A DNA stretch of 64,000 nucleotides, taken from Humulus lupulus. Taxonomy: Eukaryota > Streptophyta > Magnoliopsida > Rosales > Cannabaceae. Both the position numbers and the translations under genes were made by a program. The stretch is taken from assembly GCF_963169125.1 (NCBI RefSeq), contig NC_084799.1, positions 66,758,643-66,822,642 on the forward strand, read 5' to 3'. The notes under the pieces are model-generated. The model saw only the letters and a list, made by a program, of their open reading frames with translations. It was not told where the DNA came from and did not search any database. Numbering within the stretch: the first letter of the stretch is position 1; each line of letters begins with the position of its first letter. Positions 1-10,905 of the stretch are shown in pieces.

Positions 1-72
1 TCCTCATAAATGATTATGGAATTTTCTTGATATTTATATAATTTATTCAAACAATAATTATAATATTCAAAT
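1..72. other. Left flank, unassigned AT-rich DNA
   Basis: Short AT-rich stretch before the first recognisable LTR terminus at 73. I see no gene or repeat in it. If the 5-base rule holds for the outer element H, bases 68-72 (CAAAT) would be the left copy of its target duplication, but the right copy cannot be checked because the H 3' LTR is truncated. Confidence 0.4.
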
Positions 73-194
73 TGTTACACCCAAATTTTGAGAATATATA
101 AATAGCCTCAAAATGTAGGCTCGCAAGAGAAAAGCTCGGAATTAACAAGTATTCAGTATGATACTTGAACAACTGATCATGAATTTTCAAGGAC

Positions 195-199
195 CCACA
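195..199. repeat. Target-site duplication CCACA, left copy (element A)
   Basis: CCACA directly precedes the TG terminus at 200 and is repeated exactly at 6352-6356 after the CA-equivalent terminus at 6351. A perfect 5-base duplication at both outer ends shows that 200-6351 inserted as one unit into the H LTR. Confidence 0.85.
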
Positions 200-669
200 T
201 GTAATTCCCCAACTAATTCTAGACCTCGGACCATTAAAAAATACTAACATAACTACTATTTTGGAATACATACATGCATAAAATATTAGAACTTTATTAA
301 AAATCCAAAATACGGTACGAAATACAAAATAAGGTATGGGTACCCATTGTTTAGTACATAAAACATAAAAACATAAATTTTAATCAATTTCTTAAATATT
401 AAGTGTGGAAATACATAAAACATAAATTAAAAGACTTGAAAACAACATCATCCTTGATCTTCCAGCAGTCCATTCAATCAGTTATCACTAATACACATGC
501 CAAGCTGCCACGAATCTGTCCTGCCTTCCAAGTTCATTTTCCTGCACCATCTAAAATAAAAGGAATGAGCCTAATGCCCAGCAAGTAAAATCTACTAAAA
601 ACATATAACAAAAATCATAAGACTCATAAAAATATACTATAAAACATATGAGGTAAAACATATATCGCA
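200..669 (-). repeat. 3' LTR remnant of element A
   Basis: This stretch aligns closely with the first part of 4424-6351 as read on the + strand; for example both carry TAAAATAAAAGGAATGAGCC. It represents the final part of the LTR in element orientation. At about 665-672 it switches to protease sequence, with CTTCG-type bases at the junction. Confidence 0.85.
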
Positions 670-2032
670 CGAAGGCATTTCTGTCACAAACCTAGTTCTA
701 AATATTTCACAAGGTTTGCCTAATTTCTCTATCATTCCCAACGAGATATACGAGTGTGTTGCTCCTGAATCAAACAATACTGAACATATACTATCGAGGA
801 TAAGAATCTAATCGGTGACGACTTTGTTACTAGCTTCGGCTTCTCCCTGGGTCAAGGCAAAGACTCTGGCTGGAACCATCTTGTTGTCCCTCTTTTCTTC
901 TTGTTTGAGTGGTGGACATTCCTTCTTCTGATGACCTGGCCACAATTGTAACAACCTTTGGTGTTCGCACGACACTCCCCATGATGTCTGTTTTGGCACT
1001 TGGAGCACTGCGGGTATTCTACATAACCTGATCTATTATTATCGTTGTTATTCTGTGGTCTTTTATCACCATCTGCTTGCTTACTATCAGGATGCTTCCT
1101 TTTCTGGCCATTATTGTTATGCTGGTGGTTGTTGTTGGGGTTCCAACCATTCTACGCCTGATTCTGCTACTTAGGTTCAGACTTGCTGGCCTTCTCCTTA
1201 CTAACATTTTCCTGAAGCCTTTCAACTTCTATAGCCATTTCTAGAGAATCGGCGTAAGAAGTGGTTCCAGGATTTGCACGCTTGACTCCTAGCTCATTCT
1301 TGTAACCCTCAAGAAATCAGCTGGGACCAACTCTAGCATGAATTTGGCTAGTCGATTGAATTGTCGAGCATACTTGAGTACTGTTAAATTTCCCTGCTTC
1401 AGACTGGTGAACTCTTCTACCCTTGTAGTGATGACTGTTGAGTTGTAATACTTCTTGTGAAATAGTACCATAAATATAGTCCATGTCATGGTGGCGACGT
1501 CATGAGTTTGTTGTACTAAATCCCACCAGATTCTAGCATTCTTTTTCAGAAGAGAAGAAATGCAGGATATGCGATTTGTGTTGCCGAGGTTCATGTCTGC
1601 TAGGATTGGCTCTACATTCTTGAGCCATTCTTGAGCCTCGAAGGGGTCGATCATCCCTTCAAATTTTGGAGCGTGCTGCTTACGGAAATGCTCATAGACT
1701 GGCTCTATGTATTGAGCTAGATAAGGCGCATAGTTCACCATCGGCCATCCCCCGTATGGACCTACGTGTTGGGGCGCTTGAGCCGCTAGCTGAGGTTGTG
1801 ATTGATGTTGAGGCTGGGGCTGAGTCTGTTGTCGTTGTTGCTGGAGTAATTCTTCCACTTGTTGACGTAGCATGACAATCTCAGTGGTGTTGTCAACTGA
1901 AGGTGGTGCATTTCTGTTGGCAGCAGTATTGGTAGCACGTGTTCCCCTTCTTCGAACTGGAGGGGCTTCATTAGTCTCGTTGGCGGCCCTGGAGGAAATG
2001 CCAGCAATGCGTGCAGACCTTCGTAACGACAT
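670..2032 (-). pseudogene. gag-pol: Gag and start of aspartic protease, element A
   Basis: Decayed Gag-Pol front end. The start ATG is at 2032-2030 and the product begins MSLRRSARIAG; the orthologous start in A2 lies at 44495. A proline/glutamine-rich N-terminus is followed by a retrotransposon Gag domain with FEAQEWLKNVEPIL and WWDLVQQ motifs. Reading is open from 2032 to about 1289. The frame then breaks more than once: a stretch with [20 protein letters not shown] is in another frame at 1008-808. The zinc-knuckle region (about 900-1010) is shifted. The protease start retains the active-site DSGAT (about 755-775). Everything after the first ~50 protease residues is deleted at 670. In A2 the same reading frame continues for over 1,000 residues. 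Non-functional. Confidence 0.85.
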
Positions 2033-2578
2033 CTTCAGCAAATTTCTAACAGTTGAGGAAACACGTTAGAACTTACCCTAAAAGGTTCTAAGGCAAAACT
2101 TAGTCTAAGCAAAAATAATTTGGACCTATCAGTTATGATTTCTTATGAAAAAAAATTATGTAAGCCTTCTTTATAATTAAGGTGTGTTTCTATACTTAGA
2201 AAATTAGCCATCTTTATTATTTTCTATGTTTGTTTCTAATCATCCTATATGACTTAATTCTCAGGCTTGAAACTCTTCCTTGTTCCAAAGTTAACCATAT
2301 TGAGGGAGGGTTAGGATTAGTAAAATCGTTCCCGCTACTATGGCCCCCTAAACTCTCAATACAAAACCCGGTCCATTGATTTGTATCCACCCTCATCGAA
2401 CTCAGTCATTAATTATTGAATTTATTCTAAATTTACTATGGTTGTAAAAAAAAAATCAAACTCATATATGTCATTAAAAAATAACAATTATATTCATTTG
2501 GAAAAAAGGTTTTCACTAAGTACAATCATGAATTCAAATTAAATAAATAAACTAAAAAAACAAATAGCTAGGGTAAAT
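2033..2578 (-). other. Spacer between the extra ORF and gag in element A
   Basis: Non-coding leader between ORF0 and gag, about 545 bases, conserved with A2 43978-44494. Both copies carry the same block (around 2270-2400 here) with GAGGGTGGATACAAATCAATG on the element strand and CCTCCCTCAATATGG. No start codon-led frame of note was seen. The conservation suggests a packaging or translation-control segment, but that is inference. Confidence 0.5.
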
Positions 2579-2791
2579 CTAAAAATCAGAATCTTCTATG
2601 TTGACGATGAAATCTCGTCAACGATATAAGGTTAGAAAATTGAGACTGTATTGCAAAAGATATCTTAGTAGAAGATGGAGAGAAATTCAAAGAGTAAATA
2701 TGCAGAACTACAATGGAGTAAAAATTGTATATTGCTTAATAGCCTCAGCATACAAGGAATTTTCCAACCCCTTAGTTTGAGGAGTTGAAGC

Positions 2792-2801
2792 CTATTTATA
2801 G
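2792..2801 (-). promoter_or_regulatory. TATA box of LTR G
   Basis: CTATAAATAG on the minus strand, about 195 bases from the LTR 3' end. This matches the usual position of the core promoter before a short R-U5. Confidence 0.55.
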
Positions 2802-3164
2802 ATGAGCTCTAATGGCCCCTGATACAAGGTGGTCCTGGGGGACATGATCGTACAAAATTACACTATCAGAGTAATGGTGCAGGACGTTGTGGTGTCGACT
2901 CGGGTACATGGTCGGGGGTCCTCAGGTAGTGCCTCCACTCGTCGTACAGGTTCGTACCACCACTACTTGTCAGTCACAGATGTCAGGGTCATGCCTTTGT
3001 TCTTTTCAGAGTTGTACATCCCGTGCTCGTACATGTAATTCGTTCCTAGTGGTCCCCCTTACCTAAGTATTTTCTCTAGGTTTCTTTATATTTTGGTAAG
3101 TATCGAACCATACTTCTTTTCTCCTGACCCTATTTTTAGGTATGAGATCTTGAAATAGGCATGT

Positions 3165-3450
3165 ACGAGGCTAGAGAATGGGTCTCCCAAGGCGAGACCC
3201 TTGGTGCCTAGGCGAGTACCCATGCGTGACTTGGTCATTCACGAGGCTCGGCGATGGATCTCACAAGGCGAGACCCTTGGAGCCTAGGCGGGTACCCATG
3301 CGTGACTTTGGCATTCACGAGGCTCGGGGATAGGTCTCACAAGGCGAGACCCTTGGTGCCTAGGCGAGTACCCATGCATGACTTGGGCTTCCACGAGGCT
3401 CAGGGATGGGTCTCACAAGGCGAGACCCTTGGTGCCTAGGCGGGTGTCGG
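3165..3450. repeat. 76-base tandem repeat, about 3.8 copies
   Basis: Units start ACGAGGCT at 3165, 3241, 3317 and 3393, exactly 76 bases apart. Each contains AAGGCGAGACCCTTGG and CCTAGGCG. Copies differ by only a few bases. The block lies in the U3 of solo LTR G and is much more GC-rich than its surroundings. Confidence 0.9.
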
Positions 3451-3470
3451 CGGGGGACGGCTTCACGCGC

Positions 3471-3685
3471 ACAGTGGGCAGCCTCGCATGGCAAGGTACT
3501 TAGATCCTCGTCAGACGCGCGCGCATGGTGGGCAGCCTCGCACAACAAGGCACTTGAGTCCTCAGAAAACGTGCGCGCATGGTGGGTAGCCTCGCATAGC
3601 GAGGCACTGGGTCCTCGGCAGACGCGCGCGCATGGTGGGCAGCCTCGCATAGCGAGGCACTTGGGTCTTTCTGAGCACTTTCCCT
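3471..3685. repeat. 54-base tandem repeat, about 4 copies
   Basis: GCCTCGCA recurs at 3481, 3535, 3589 and 3642, spacing 53-54. Units carry CGCGCGCATGGTGGGCAGCC. It is unrelated in sequence to the 76-base block just before it and lies in the same LTR. Confidence 0.88.
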
Positions 3686-4278
3686 AAGGCGTCCTATGAG
3701 ACATGGGTCTCGTGTGGGGCAAGACATCGAGTTGCTTGGTTTTCCTGAGGCTAATGAGGGTAAACCTCATTTTTTCTCTTGAGAGTTGACTATGGCTCTG
3801 GTCAATTTTTGGCATTCACATTCTACACCTGACCCTTAATCTAGCATATCATCATCTATTTCTTCATAATCATCATTATCTTGAGCCCGAAACTACCTCG
3901 GGGAATATTCATCAAGATATTATGCTTTTGTTTATCAGTGAATTGACATTCAAACTTAGAGGTGAACCTTAGTATAAGGAAATAATATCTCATGGCTACT
4001 AGTAAATCATCTTCATCATCTATAGTCTCCCATAATTCTTCTAATGTTGAAATTACAGAAGGAAAATCTTTAAAAAGTCTAATTACTAGGACATATTGCT
4101 CCATATCTCTCATCATAATTTTCTTAGTAGTTTGAAGGTGAACTATCTTATTGTGGAATAGGATCAATCTCAGAGAGAATCTTTCTAGCACTCCTATTGT
4201 ATTCCTTGACTCTCTAATCCTTTTCAATGCCATAATGGCTCGGATATCATGATAGGTCAAGGCTCCATCCATTTTTAA

Positions 4279-4345
4279 CTGAAAACATAATGACTAAAAC
4301 ATTAGCTATTATCATAAACATAATGATCATAACATAAATACTTAC
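4279..4345 (-). other. Predicted 67-base leader intron of element A
   Basis: On the minus strand GTAAGT at 4345-4340 follows CCGCCAAT, and a T-rich GTTTTCAG ends at 4279, seven bases before the ORF0 ATG. A2 has the same arrangement (43437-43504, 68 bases). The two intron bodies differ noticeably while the borders are kept, which is what selection for splicing would give. Inference from sequence only. Confidence 0.55.
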
Positions 4346-4409
4346 ATTGGCGGTTAGATTCAGAGCTTATGCGTGTATATCAAGGAGAACATCATGCATA
4401 TGAAATGTG

Positions 4410-4421
4410 GCTCTAGTACCA
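4410..4421 (-). promoter_or_regulatory. Primer-binding site of element A
   Basis: TGGTACTAGAGC on the minus strand, two bases from the 5' LTR end. It matches the plant initiator-Met tRNA consensus TGGTATCAGAGC except for a TC to CT change. Confidence 0.8.
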
Positions 4422-5594
4422 ACTGTAATGCCCCGACTAATTCTAGACCTTCGACCATTAAAAACTACTAACATAACTACTATGTTGGAATACATACATA
4501 CATAAAATATTATAAATTTATTAATAATAAAAAATACAGTACAAAATACAAAATAAAGTATGGGTACCCATTATTTAGTACATAAAACATAAAAACATAA
4601 ACTTTAATCAATTTCTTAAATACTAAGTGCGAAAATACAAAAAACATAAATGAAAAGACTTGAAAACAACGCCATCCTCGATCTTCCAGCAATCCATTCA
4701 ATCAGTCCATCCCTAATACACATGCCAAGCTTCCACGAATCTGTCCCGCCTTCCAAGTTCCTTTTCCTGCACCATCTAAAATAAAAGGAATGAGCCTAAT
4801 GCCCAGCAAGGAAAATCTACTAAAAACATATAACATAAATCATAAGACTATATCATAAAACATATGACATAAAATGTATATCGTATAGGACTACAATATT
4901 AATGACCACTAACTCATTACTGTGGTATGTGATAAAACCATCTAGGTCCTCAGTCTACTAATCGAGGTAGGGTAAATCATAACTCTAAACCACGATAATG
5001 ATAAAAATCTTGGGGTTTGCTATCTAAGCAACTATAAGCCCCAAGCGACTACAAAACATATTCATATACATATATCCATAACACATACTATAACATATAA
5101 ACATATCATAGCACATCATATAAACACATATAATCTAACCTATTTTCCTTACCAAAAACCGGGATAATGGAGACAAGAACAGGATTGGAACACTCCTAAA
5201 ATCAACAGTAAGAACCATGAGTTTCTAAAGAAAAGGAGATGAAAAAGAAATCTAAACCATCAAGATAGAAACTTACTAAAGAACCTTAAGTTTCAAGAAC
5301 TTAAACACCTAACCAAAAGCCATAATAATGAGTTAATCTGAAAGAAATTGAAAGAAAATATAAGAACTATGATGAACTAAATCTGAGGATAAGAATACCT
5401 TGAATGGACTAAAACTTCGATCTACACCTCAATACCGAAAAGTCACTCTATCTTACTTACCAAGTGTTTATAAATCTTAGATTGAAAAGCTTTTAATTCC
5501 CAAAATCCAAGTGTTTTCTCTCTTAGAATAACTTAGCAGCTTGGAGGCTCTGAAGAATGCTTGAATAATGAATGAAATGGCTGAGTAATAGGTC

Positions 5595-5604
5595 CTATTT
5601 ATAG
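5595..5604 (-). promoter_or_regulatory. TATA box, element A 5' LTR
   Basis: CTATAAATAGGACC on the minus strand, in the same context as the A2 LTR TATA box at 49942 (CTCTATAAATAGGACC). Conservation in both copies supports it as the element core promoter. Confidence 0.65.
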
Positions 5605-5776
5605 AGTTCAAGGAGTGAAACTAACCCCTTTTAAAATGAATATAAATTGAAAAGATTTGAATTTTCGGTTCAACAGATGCTGAGAACTCGGTCAAAAACG
5701 TTCAAGAGCAAGTCCAAGTGGTTGAGGGTTGTTTCTAGCTCGGATTCCACAAAGTTTCAAAAACCAACCCAAGGGT

Positions 5777-5930
5777 CGATATATCGCCCTACTCTAGGCG
5801 ATATATCGCCTATGCCTATGCCCCAAGCCTTTGTGGTTTCGCTCGTGCGAAGTCAACGTGTTTTTCGTATCTTATGTAGGCGATGTATCGGCCCTATAGT
5901 TGTGATATATCGACACATGTTGATATATCA
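5777..5930. promoter_or_regulatory. Palindromic CGATATATCG cluster, LTR of element A
   Basis: CGATATATCG at 5777-5786, a perfect 14-base palindrome GGCGATATATCGCC at 5797-5810, and decayed copies at 5881-5890 and around 5902-5930. The same motif recurs four times at the matching place in A2. Its position upstream of the TATA box suggests binding sites for a dimeric protein. The factor is unknown. Confidence 0.5.
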
Positions 5931-6829
5931 AACACGTTTTTGCACTCTTTCAGCATATTTTGAATTTTTTAAACAACTTTGACTGAGTAAAACATGATCC
6001 TAATAGTTTCTGGAAGGTTCTAGAGCTTCTAGATTTATCATTTATTAAATTATTCCTCCAAAATGCTTAAATCCTTAATAAACATGCTTGTGACAGGTGT
6101 CACGTTCTTAATTATTCTATCTAAACCTAAGGTTATAATAAATATTATTTCTAGGACCAGCTATATTAATCAAACCTTATGTTATAATTAATATTTCAAA
6201 ACTATAGGTTATACTTATAAAATCCATAACTGTTTTCATGAGTTTCCAGCTAAGTCCTGGCTTGAACCAATATCCATGAAAACTAACATACTAAAAGCTA
6301 CTACTACTCCTACTCCTACTATCTAGCTAAGTAAAATTCCAAGACGCTACACCACATCAGGGGAACTCGAGCTTGAAAGAAGAAGTTTCCTTCAAAAGGT
6401 GAGTTTGAAAGTCTACTTAGATAAGGAGGTGACAATAATTGGAATGTTGAGCTCGAGGTTGTGTGCAAGCTCGAAAGCACGTTGTTGTTGCAAAAAAGCT
6501 GGAATACGTGATAAAGTGATACATGGAGATGCTGTTAGGAAATCCCTACAATCATGGGGATTTAATTTAAACCGTGTAATCAACCATATTATTTAGGGAT
6601 ATTCATCTACAAATAATGCAATTGATTGTATTTAAATTAGCAGGTTTGTATTTCAAATTCAAATATGATATATTGTAATATTTATAAAATTAAGGGAGAA
6701 TATTTGATGAACAAGGCCTATAAATAGTCTGGACGATGGTCCTTCGAGGACACACTCAATTCTTTTATGCAAAAACTCTGTGAAATTTCTCTAAGACGCT
6801 TTGACATGGAAATACAAATAAAAGTGACA

Positions 6830-7088
6830 CGTGGAGTACATAGATTTTAACTATCTATCCCAGGCTCTTCCTAATCAAAGGGCAGCTCTAACTCAATCTG
6901 CTCAACAAGTCATGACACCACCTGTGAGGGAGGATAATCGACCTCACCCAATCGATGGAGAACATGTAACCATCACTGGGGGACCTCATATTGTAGGGGT
7001 GAGTAGAAATGATCAAAAAAGGTACGTCCAGGAGTTAAAAATGGGAGATGGTTCTCCCTACTTGCCTGAACTGCGAGTGCCAAAATAG
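6830..7088 (+). pseudogene. Gag C-terminal fragment, element H
   Basis: Open from about 6831 to a TAG at 7086-7088. The stretch HVTITGGPHIVGVSRND followed by KRYVQELK is typical of the region between Gag and protease in Tat/Ogre-like gypsy elements; D has the equivalent at 22615-22800. The zinc-knuckle-like and Gag core parts are missing upstream. Confidence 0.55.
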
Positions 7089-7097
7089 CAAAGAGCC

Positions 7098-7789
7098 CAA
7101 CCAATTACTTTCACTGAAGAAGACGATTCCCATGTTCAATTTCCTCACAACGAACCCTGGTCATAATGTTCTAGCTTGGGAATATGAGGATCTGCCGAGT
7201 CCTGATTGATAGCAGGAGCTCGGTAAACATCCTTTATAAAGTGACCCTGGAAAAAATGGAGTTGTCTATTTTAGACTTAAATTCTTGTGCAACTACCTTG
7301 TACATATTCTTAGGAGAGGGAATCGCCAGTTAAGGATCAATCAAGCTCCCAGTGACCTTCTGAGACTATCCAGTCTCGATAACTAATATGCTAGAGTTAA
7401 TAGTAGTGGACACCCCATAAACCTACAATGTCTTGCTCAGGAGACCAGCCCTAATTGGGCTGGGGGCAGTCACATTTGTTAGGCACTCGGCCGTAATATT
7501 CCCAACACCTAGTGGTATCAAGACGTTGAAATGAGATCAATTAGCAGCTCAAGAGTGTTATAGTATCCAATAGGGGGAAAGGCCAAGCCAGTGCTCAAGC
7601 ACAAGTAATTATAGAGGAAATTGAAGAAAGAATCTATAAGGTCGAACAAGAAATCGACCCCAGAATAGAAGAAGACAGGGTCGATCTCAGTCCCATTAAA
7701 GAGCTTGAAGACATTCAACTCGATGATAAGGAAACCACCAAGGTGGTGAAAATTGAAAAGAACCTCACAAAGGAAGAGAGATAGCAATT
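7098..7789 (+). pseudogene. Aspartic protease and linker remnant, element H
   Basis: Translated pieces in shifting frames give ITFTEEDD, then RVLIDSRSSVNILYK where family members have a D-T/S-G active site, then YNVLLRRPALIGLGAV and a linker. The catalytic Gly is replaced by Arg (DSRSS), so the protease is dead even apart from the stop codons. The order matches D on the other strand. Confidence 0.6.
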
Positions 7790-8148
7790 AATTTTCTTCC
7801 TGAGGGTAAATCGGGATGTATTTGCATGATTACACCTAGACATGATTGGGATTAATCCCAATGTTATAAGTCACGCACTAAACATTTACACAAACTTCCC
7901 TTCAAAACAGAAAAAGCGATGATTCCTCGAAGATGAAAGGAACAATGCCTTCAAAGAGAAGGTTGATATATTGAAGGTAAATTGATTTATTTGAGATACT
8001 TTCTACCCGGAATGGTTAAGCTAACCCAGTACTGGACCCAAAACTGAATGGAAAATGGCGAACTTGCATCAATTATTCGGACCTCAATAAAGCATGTCCA
8101 AAAAACTGTTTTCCGTTGCCTCGAATTGGTCATCTCATTGATGCAACC
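7790..8148 (+). pseudogene. Reverse transcriptase N-terminal part, element H
   Basis: Translation gives RVNRDVFA, later NGKWRTCINYSDLNKACPKN and FPLPRIGHLIDAT, the standard gypsy RT opening. Several stops and at least one frame change are present. The RT is cut at 8148 by solo LTR F and resumes at 10400. Confidence 0.75.
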
Positions 8149-10394
8149 TATAGCGTCCCAAATTTGCTAATATGGTTTACTACCTTGATTAGCATGCCGG
8201 GAGGGAAATAATTGATTTAATTAAGTTATTATGTGGATTAAATGATTATGTGATTAGAAACACATATGTAGGTGAATTAAATATGCATGTGGGCCCATTT
8301 AGGTTAATAGGGGCATAATTGTAATTTTGGCTCATTGAGGACATAAATGTGAATTATATGTGTGTTGTGCTTTATACCACAAGATTGTGGTGATATATCT
8401 GTGATGTGTGATTCGATATGGTCATAGGGAGCGAAATAGGGAAATAGTCACAACGAAGTCAAATACCTGGCTTGGGGTGAGCATAGGGGTATTTTGGGAA
8501 CATAGTTGGTGTTCAGGATTTAACGGGTGGTGATTTAATGATTGTTTAAGTATGTCGGGATTAAATGGGGATTTATAGGAACACTCGAGGAATTAGCAGG
8601 ATGTGGCAAATGACGGGATTGCCCTTAGAGGCATTTAGTGGCCAGTGGTAGACTTAAGGGCATTTTAGACATTTTGGAGGCAGGGGGATGAACTTGAACT
8701 TAGTCTTAGGTAGCTGAGGACCCTAGAGCTAAGGATAAACACTTAGACACTTCTCAACTCATCACTCTCTTTCTATCCCTCATGTTTCCCTCTCTCTCTC
8801 TCAAGGCTAAGGAGGAAATTTTTTCTGCTGAACTCAAGGGGAAAACTTTGAATTCAAAGGGATTGGAGCTAGAGGTGATTATAATTAGCTCAAAGCCAAA
8901 ATTATCACAAAGGTAAAGGTTTATACTGATTTATGATTTAGTTTCTGGTTGTAGTTAGGAGTTTGTTCATAAGGTTTGAGTTTGGTTTGATTGGTTGAGT
9001 TTTGATGGGTTATGAGCTAAGAATTTGGAGTGGTTTGACTAGTCATGTTACTGTGATACGAACTGTAGGATGAATTTTGAGTGAAGGGTCGGTTTGGCTG
9101 AGAATTGATGAGTTAGGATATGGAAAAACGCAGAGGAATGCATGGGTTTCTGGGTTTTTGGGACTCGCGTTGCGACCTTGTTCTACAAGCGCCATGGCTT
9201 ATGTGTGAGAAGAGGCCTGGGAAACCTCTAAGTTTGCCCAGGTGCCACAGCGCAGGCGAGGCACACCGCGGCCCATGTCCTCTCGCAGAGAGAGTCATGC
9301 TCTCTGACTTGGAGTGGGCCACGGCCCTAGGGGCGGACCACGGCTCAAATTAGGGGAAAAGGCCAATTGAAGGTTTTAAGCTCGGGAACCCAAATGTTAA
9401 GACTCGGGGAGGATCCTACAACTCGGTTTAGTAGGATTTGAGGTCTCGAAGGCTAGTATTTTAATCCAAAGTTCTTAGTTGTTTAGGAATTGATGGATAT
9501 CTATTTATTATGGTGTTGTGACTAGATTTTACGTCAAAGATCGAGTTTAGGGGAACGTGCTCTGGATCGCGTTAATCGGTTAGCTCGGGACATAAGTAAG
9601 AAAATTGTTGATGCCCGTTAAGCAAGGTATGGCCCTATTATTTTTGTTTCAAGACGTGGCCCCTATATTTGTGTTTAATGTATGAGTGAATACTTGTAAA
9701 TTTTATGATATGTTGTGCATGCTTAAGAATGAACGACGAAGGCAGAGAACGGCAAAGGGTCGAGAACGGCGAAGGCCGAGAACAGCAAAGGCTGGGATCA
9801 GCGTTAGGCATGCTGAGTGCACACTGCTAGGGCGAGAACCTTTAAGGTGCAGTTTTCACCTGCTCGGTGAAAACTGCAAACCCAGTGCCTGGTGAAGCAC
9901 CTATGTCGGCATAGGCTGCTATATGTTTAATTTATTGACTGTTTTTATTGTACATTATTGGATTAAATTGTGATATGTAATGCGATGAGTTTTCTTGCTG
10001 GGTTTCGGCTCACGAGTGCTCTGTGGTGTAGGTAAGGGCAAGGGAAATTTCAATCAACTATGAGTTGGAGAGCATGGAGCGGCATGTACATGTTCGACCT
10101 ACGTGGCTGCCACGGCAGTGGTTATTTTGAGAAATTAATTGTAAATGGTTAAATTTGTCACTTAGGTTGATTGTATGTAAAATTGAGTTGTAATACATTT
10201 TGAAATGGTATTTTGGGATCCCAAATGTATGACTGTTATGATTTTAATGAATGTCCAAGTCTTTTATAACCAATGTTATTAAATGAGTCTTTATTTCAAT
10301 TTAATTACACTTTTCAACCTAAAACCTCGATTAGCGAGTTAATGGCACCTTTATAAATCACATGGTAATAGCTCTAAGGTAGTAGAGCGTTACA
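8149..10394 (+). mobile_element. Solo LTR F inside the H reverse transcriptase
   Basis: A 2,246-base unit beginning TATAGCGTCCCAAAT (decayed TGTAACGACCC) and ending GTAGAGCGTTACA. It is flanked by CAACC (8144-8148) and CAACA (10395-10399), a 5-base duplication with one change. The RT reading resumes right after it: LIDAT before, LDHDIMSFMDVY after. Start and end match LTR E (33121-35242) and, in opposite orientation, the LTRs of B. A run of GAACGGCAAAGG-type short repeats lies at 9726-9800. No gene is seen in it. Confidence 0.82.
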
Positions 10395-10905
10395 CAACAT
10401 TGGATCACGATATCATGTCATTCATGGATGTATATTATGGATATAGCTAGATAGCAATGCATGAACCTGACCAAGACCATACAAGTTTCATGATGGACAA
10501 AGGCCTATACTATTACAATGTTATGCCGTTCAGGCTAAAAAATGTTGGAGCGACGTACCAAAGACTGGTAAATAGAATGTTTGCCGAGCAAATTGGAAAT
10601 AACATGGAAGTGTATGTGGATGACATGCTATTCATGTCCAAAAAAAAATAATAACCATGTTGATGACCTCGCATAATGCTTCACTATACTTTGAAAATAT
10701 AACATGAGACTCAACCCACAAAAATGCCCCTTCAAGATTTCTTCAGGAAAGTTCTTAGGATTTATAGTGAATGTTCGAGGCATCCAGGAAAACACAAATA
10801 AGATCAAAGAATTAATCGATATGCCTTCACCTCGAAATCATAAAGACATCTAGAGTTTAATGGGATGAATGGCGACTTTGAGTAGGTTCACCTCGAAAAC
10901 TCTCC
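10395..10905 (+). pseudogene. Reverse transcriptase C-terminal part, element H
   Basis: Continues the RT across solo LTR F. It reads SFMDVYYGYS, then FRLKNVGATYQRLVNRMF and the catalytic MEVYVDDMLFMSK (YVDD, about 10608-10640). It then shifts frame to MRLNPQKCPFKISSGKFLGF and ends in a degraded connection domain near 10905. The longest open stretch is 10457-10651. Family RTs continue into RNase H and integrase; both are absent here. Confidence 0.8.

Larger units (their letters stand above)
2599..3820 (-). mobile_element. Solo LTR G inserted in ORF0
   Basis: A 1,222-base unit starting TGTTGACGATG and ending GGCATTCACA, flanked by perfect 5-base duplications TTCTA (2594-2598 and 3821-3825). 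The flanks join up into the end of ORF0 as read in A2. TG...CA ends plus a 5-base duplication with no internal genes mark it as a solo LTR. On the minus strand a TATA box (CTATAAATAG, 2801-2792) lies about 200 bases from the 3' end, so the minus strand is the likely transcribed direction. Two tandem-repeat blocks lie in what would be U3. Confidence 0.88.
2579..4272 (-). pseudogene. ORF0: extra reading frame upstream of gag, element A copy, split by solo LTR G
   Basis: I do not recognise this protein. It starts at ATG 4272-4270, just after the leader intron, and begins MDGALTYHDIRAI. It would be about 150 residues, charged and helical in character, with no cysteine motif, signal peptide or membrane segment. 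The A2 copy (43511-43977) matches it residue for residue over most of the length, for example in EQYVLVIRLFKDF and MRYYF. A frameshift occurs near 3885, and solo LTR G splits the acidic C-terminus: the last codons (ending SDF then TAG at 2581-2579) lie beyond the LTR. Position between primer site and gag, and presence in two separate insertions, argue it is a real family gene rather than chance. Function unknown. Confidence 0.75.
200..6351 (-). mobile_element. Element A: Ty3/gypsy retrotransposon of the A family, internally deleted
   Basis: Minus-strand element bounded by CCACA duplications. In element order it contains a 5' LTR (6351-4424), a tRNA-iMet primer-binding site (4421-4410), a leader intron (4345-4279), an extra reading frame (4272 onward), gag (2032 onward), the start of the protease, and then a direct jump at about 670 into the 3' part of a second LTR (669-200). 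RT, RNase H, integrase and the first 1.4 kb of the 3' LTR are missing. It shares layout and sequence with A2 (43239-51090), including the extra reading frame, so the two belong to one family. It cannot move without help. Solo LTR G sits inside it. Confidence 0.88.
4424..6351 (-). repeat. 5' LTR of element A (1,928 bases)
   Basis: Starts TGTAGCGTCTTGG on the minus strand at 6351 and ends ...GGGCATTACA at 4424. It is collinear with the A2 3' LTR (49195-51090). It carries a TATA box at 5604-5595 (CTATAAATAG on minus) and a cluster of GATATATC palindromes at 5777-5930 upstream of it in element orientation. Confidence 0.88.
73..6829 (+). repeat. 5' LTR of element H, interrupted by element A
   Basis: The LTR is 73-199 plus 6357-6829, about 0.6 kb once element A and one copy of its target duplication are removed. 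A TATA box (CTATAAATAG, 6718-6727) lies about 100 bases before the proposed end at 6829 (GTGACA). That end is a guess from the TG...CA rule. No primer-binding site follows, and gag-like codons begin almost at once, so the leader and the front of gag appear deleted. Confidence 0.6.

Noticed and set aside
3254..3727. Repetitive frames such as 3360-3650 and 3406-3687
   Set aside because: They translate the 76- and 54-base tandem repeats; the repeated peptides exist on both strands and reflect DNA repetition.
5647..5982. 111-codon + strand frame in the LTR of element A
   Set aside because: It runs through the LTR promoter palindromes on the strand opposite to the element and has no counterpart in the A2 LTR.
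9113..9353. Overlapping frames on both strands in LTR F
   Set aside because: Located in a GC-rich part of a solo LTR, with no similarity to known proteins and no matching frame in LTR E.
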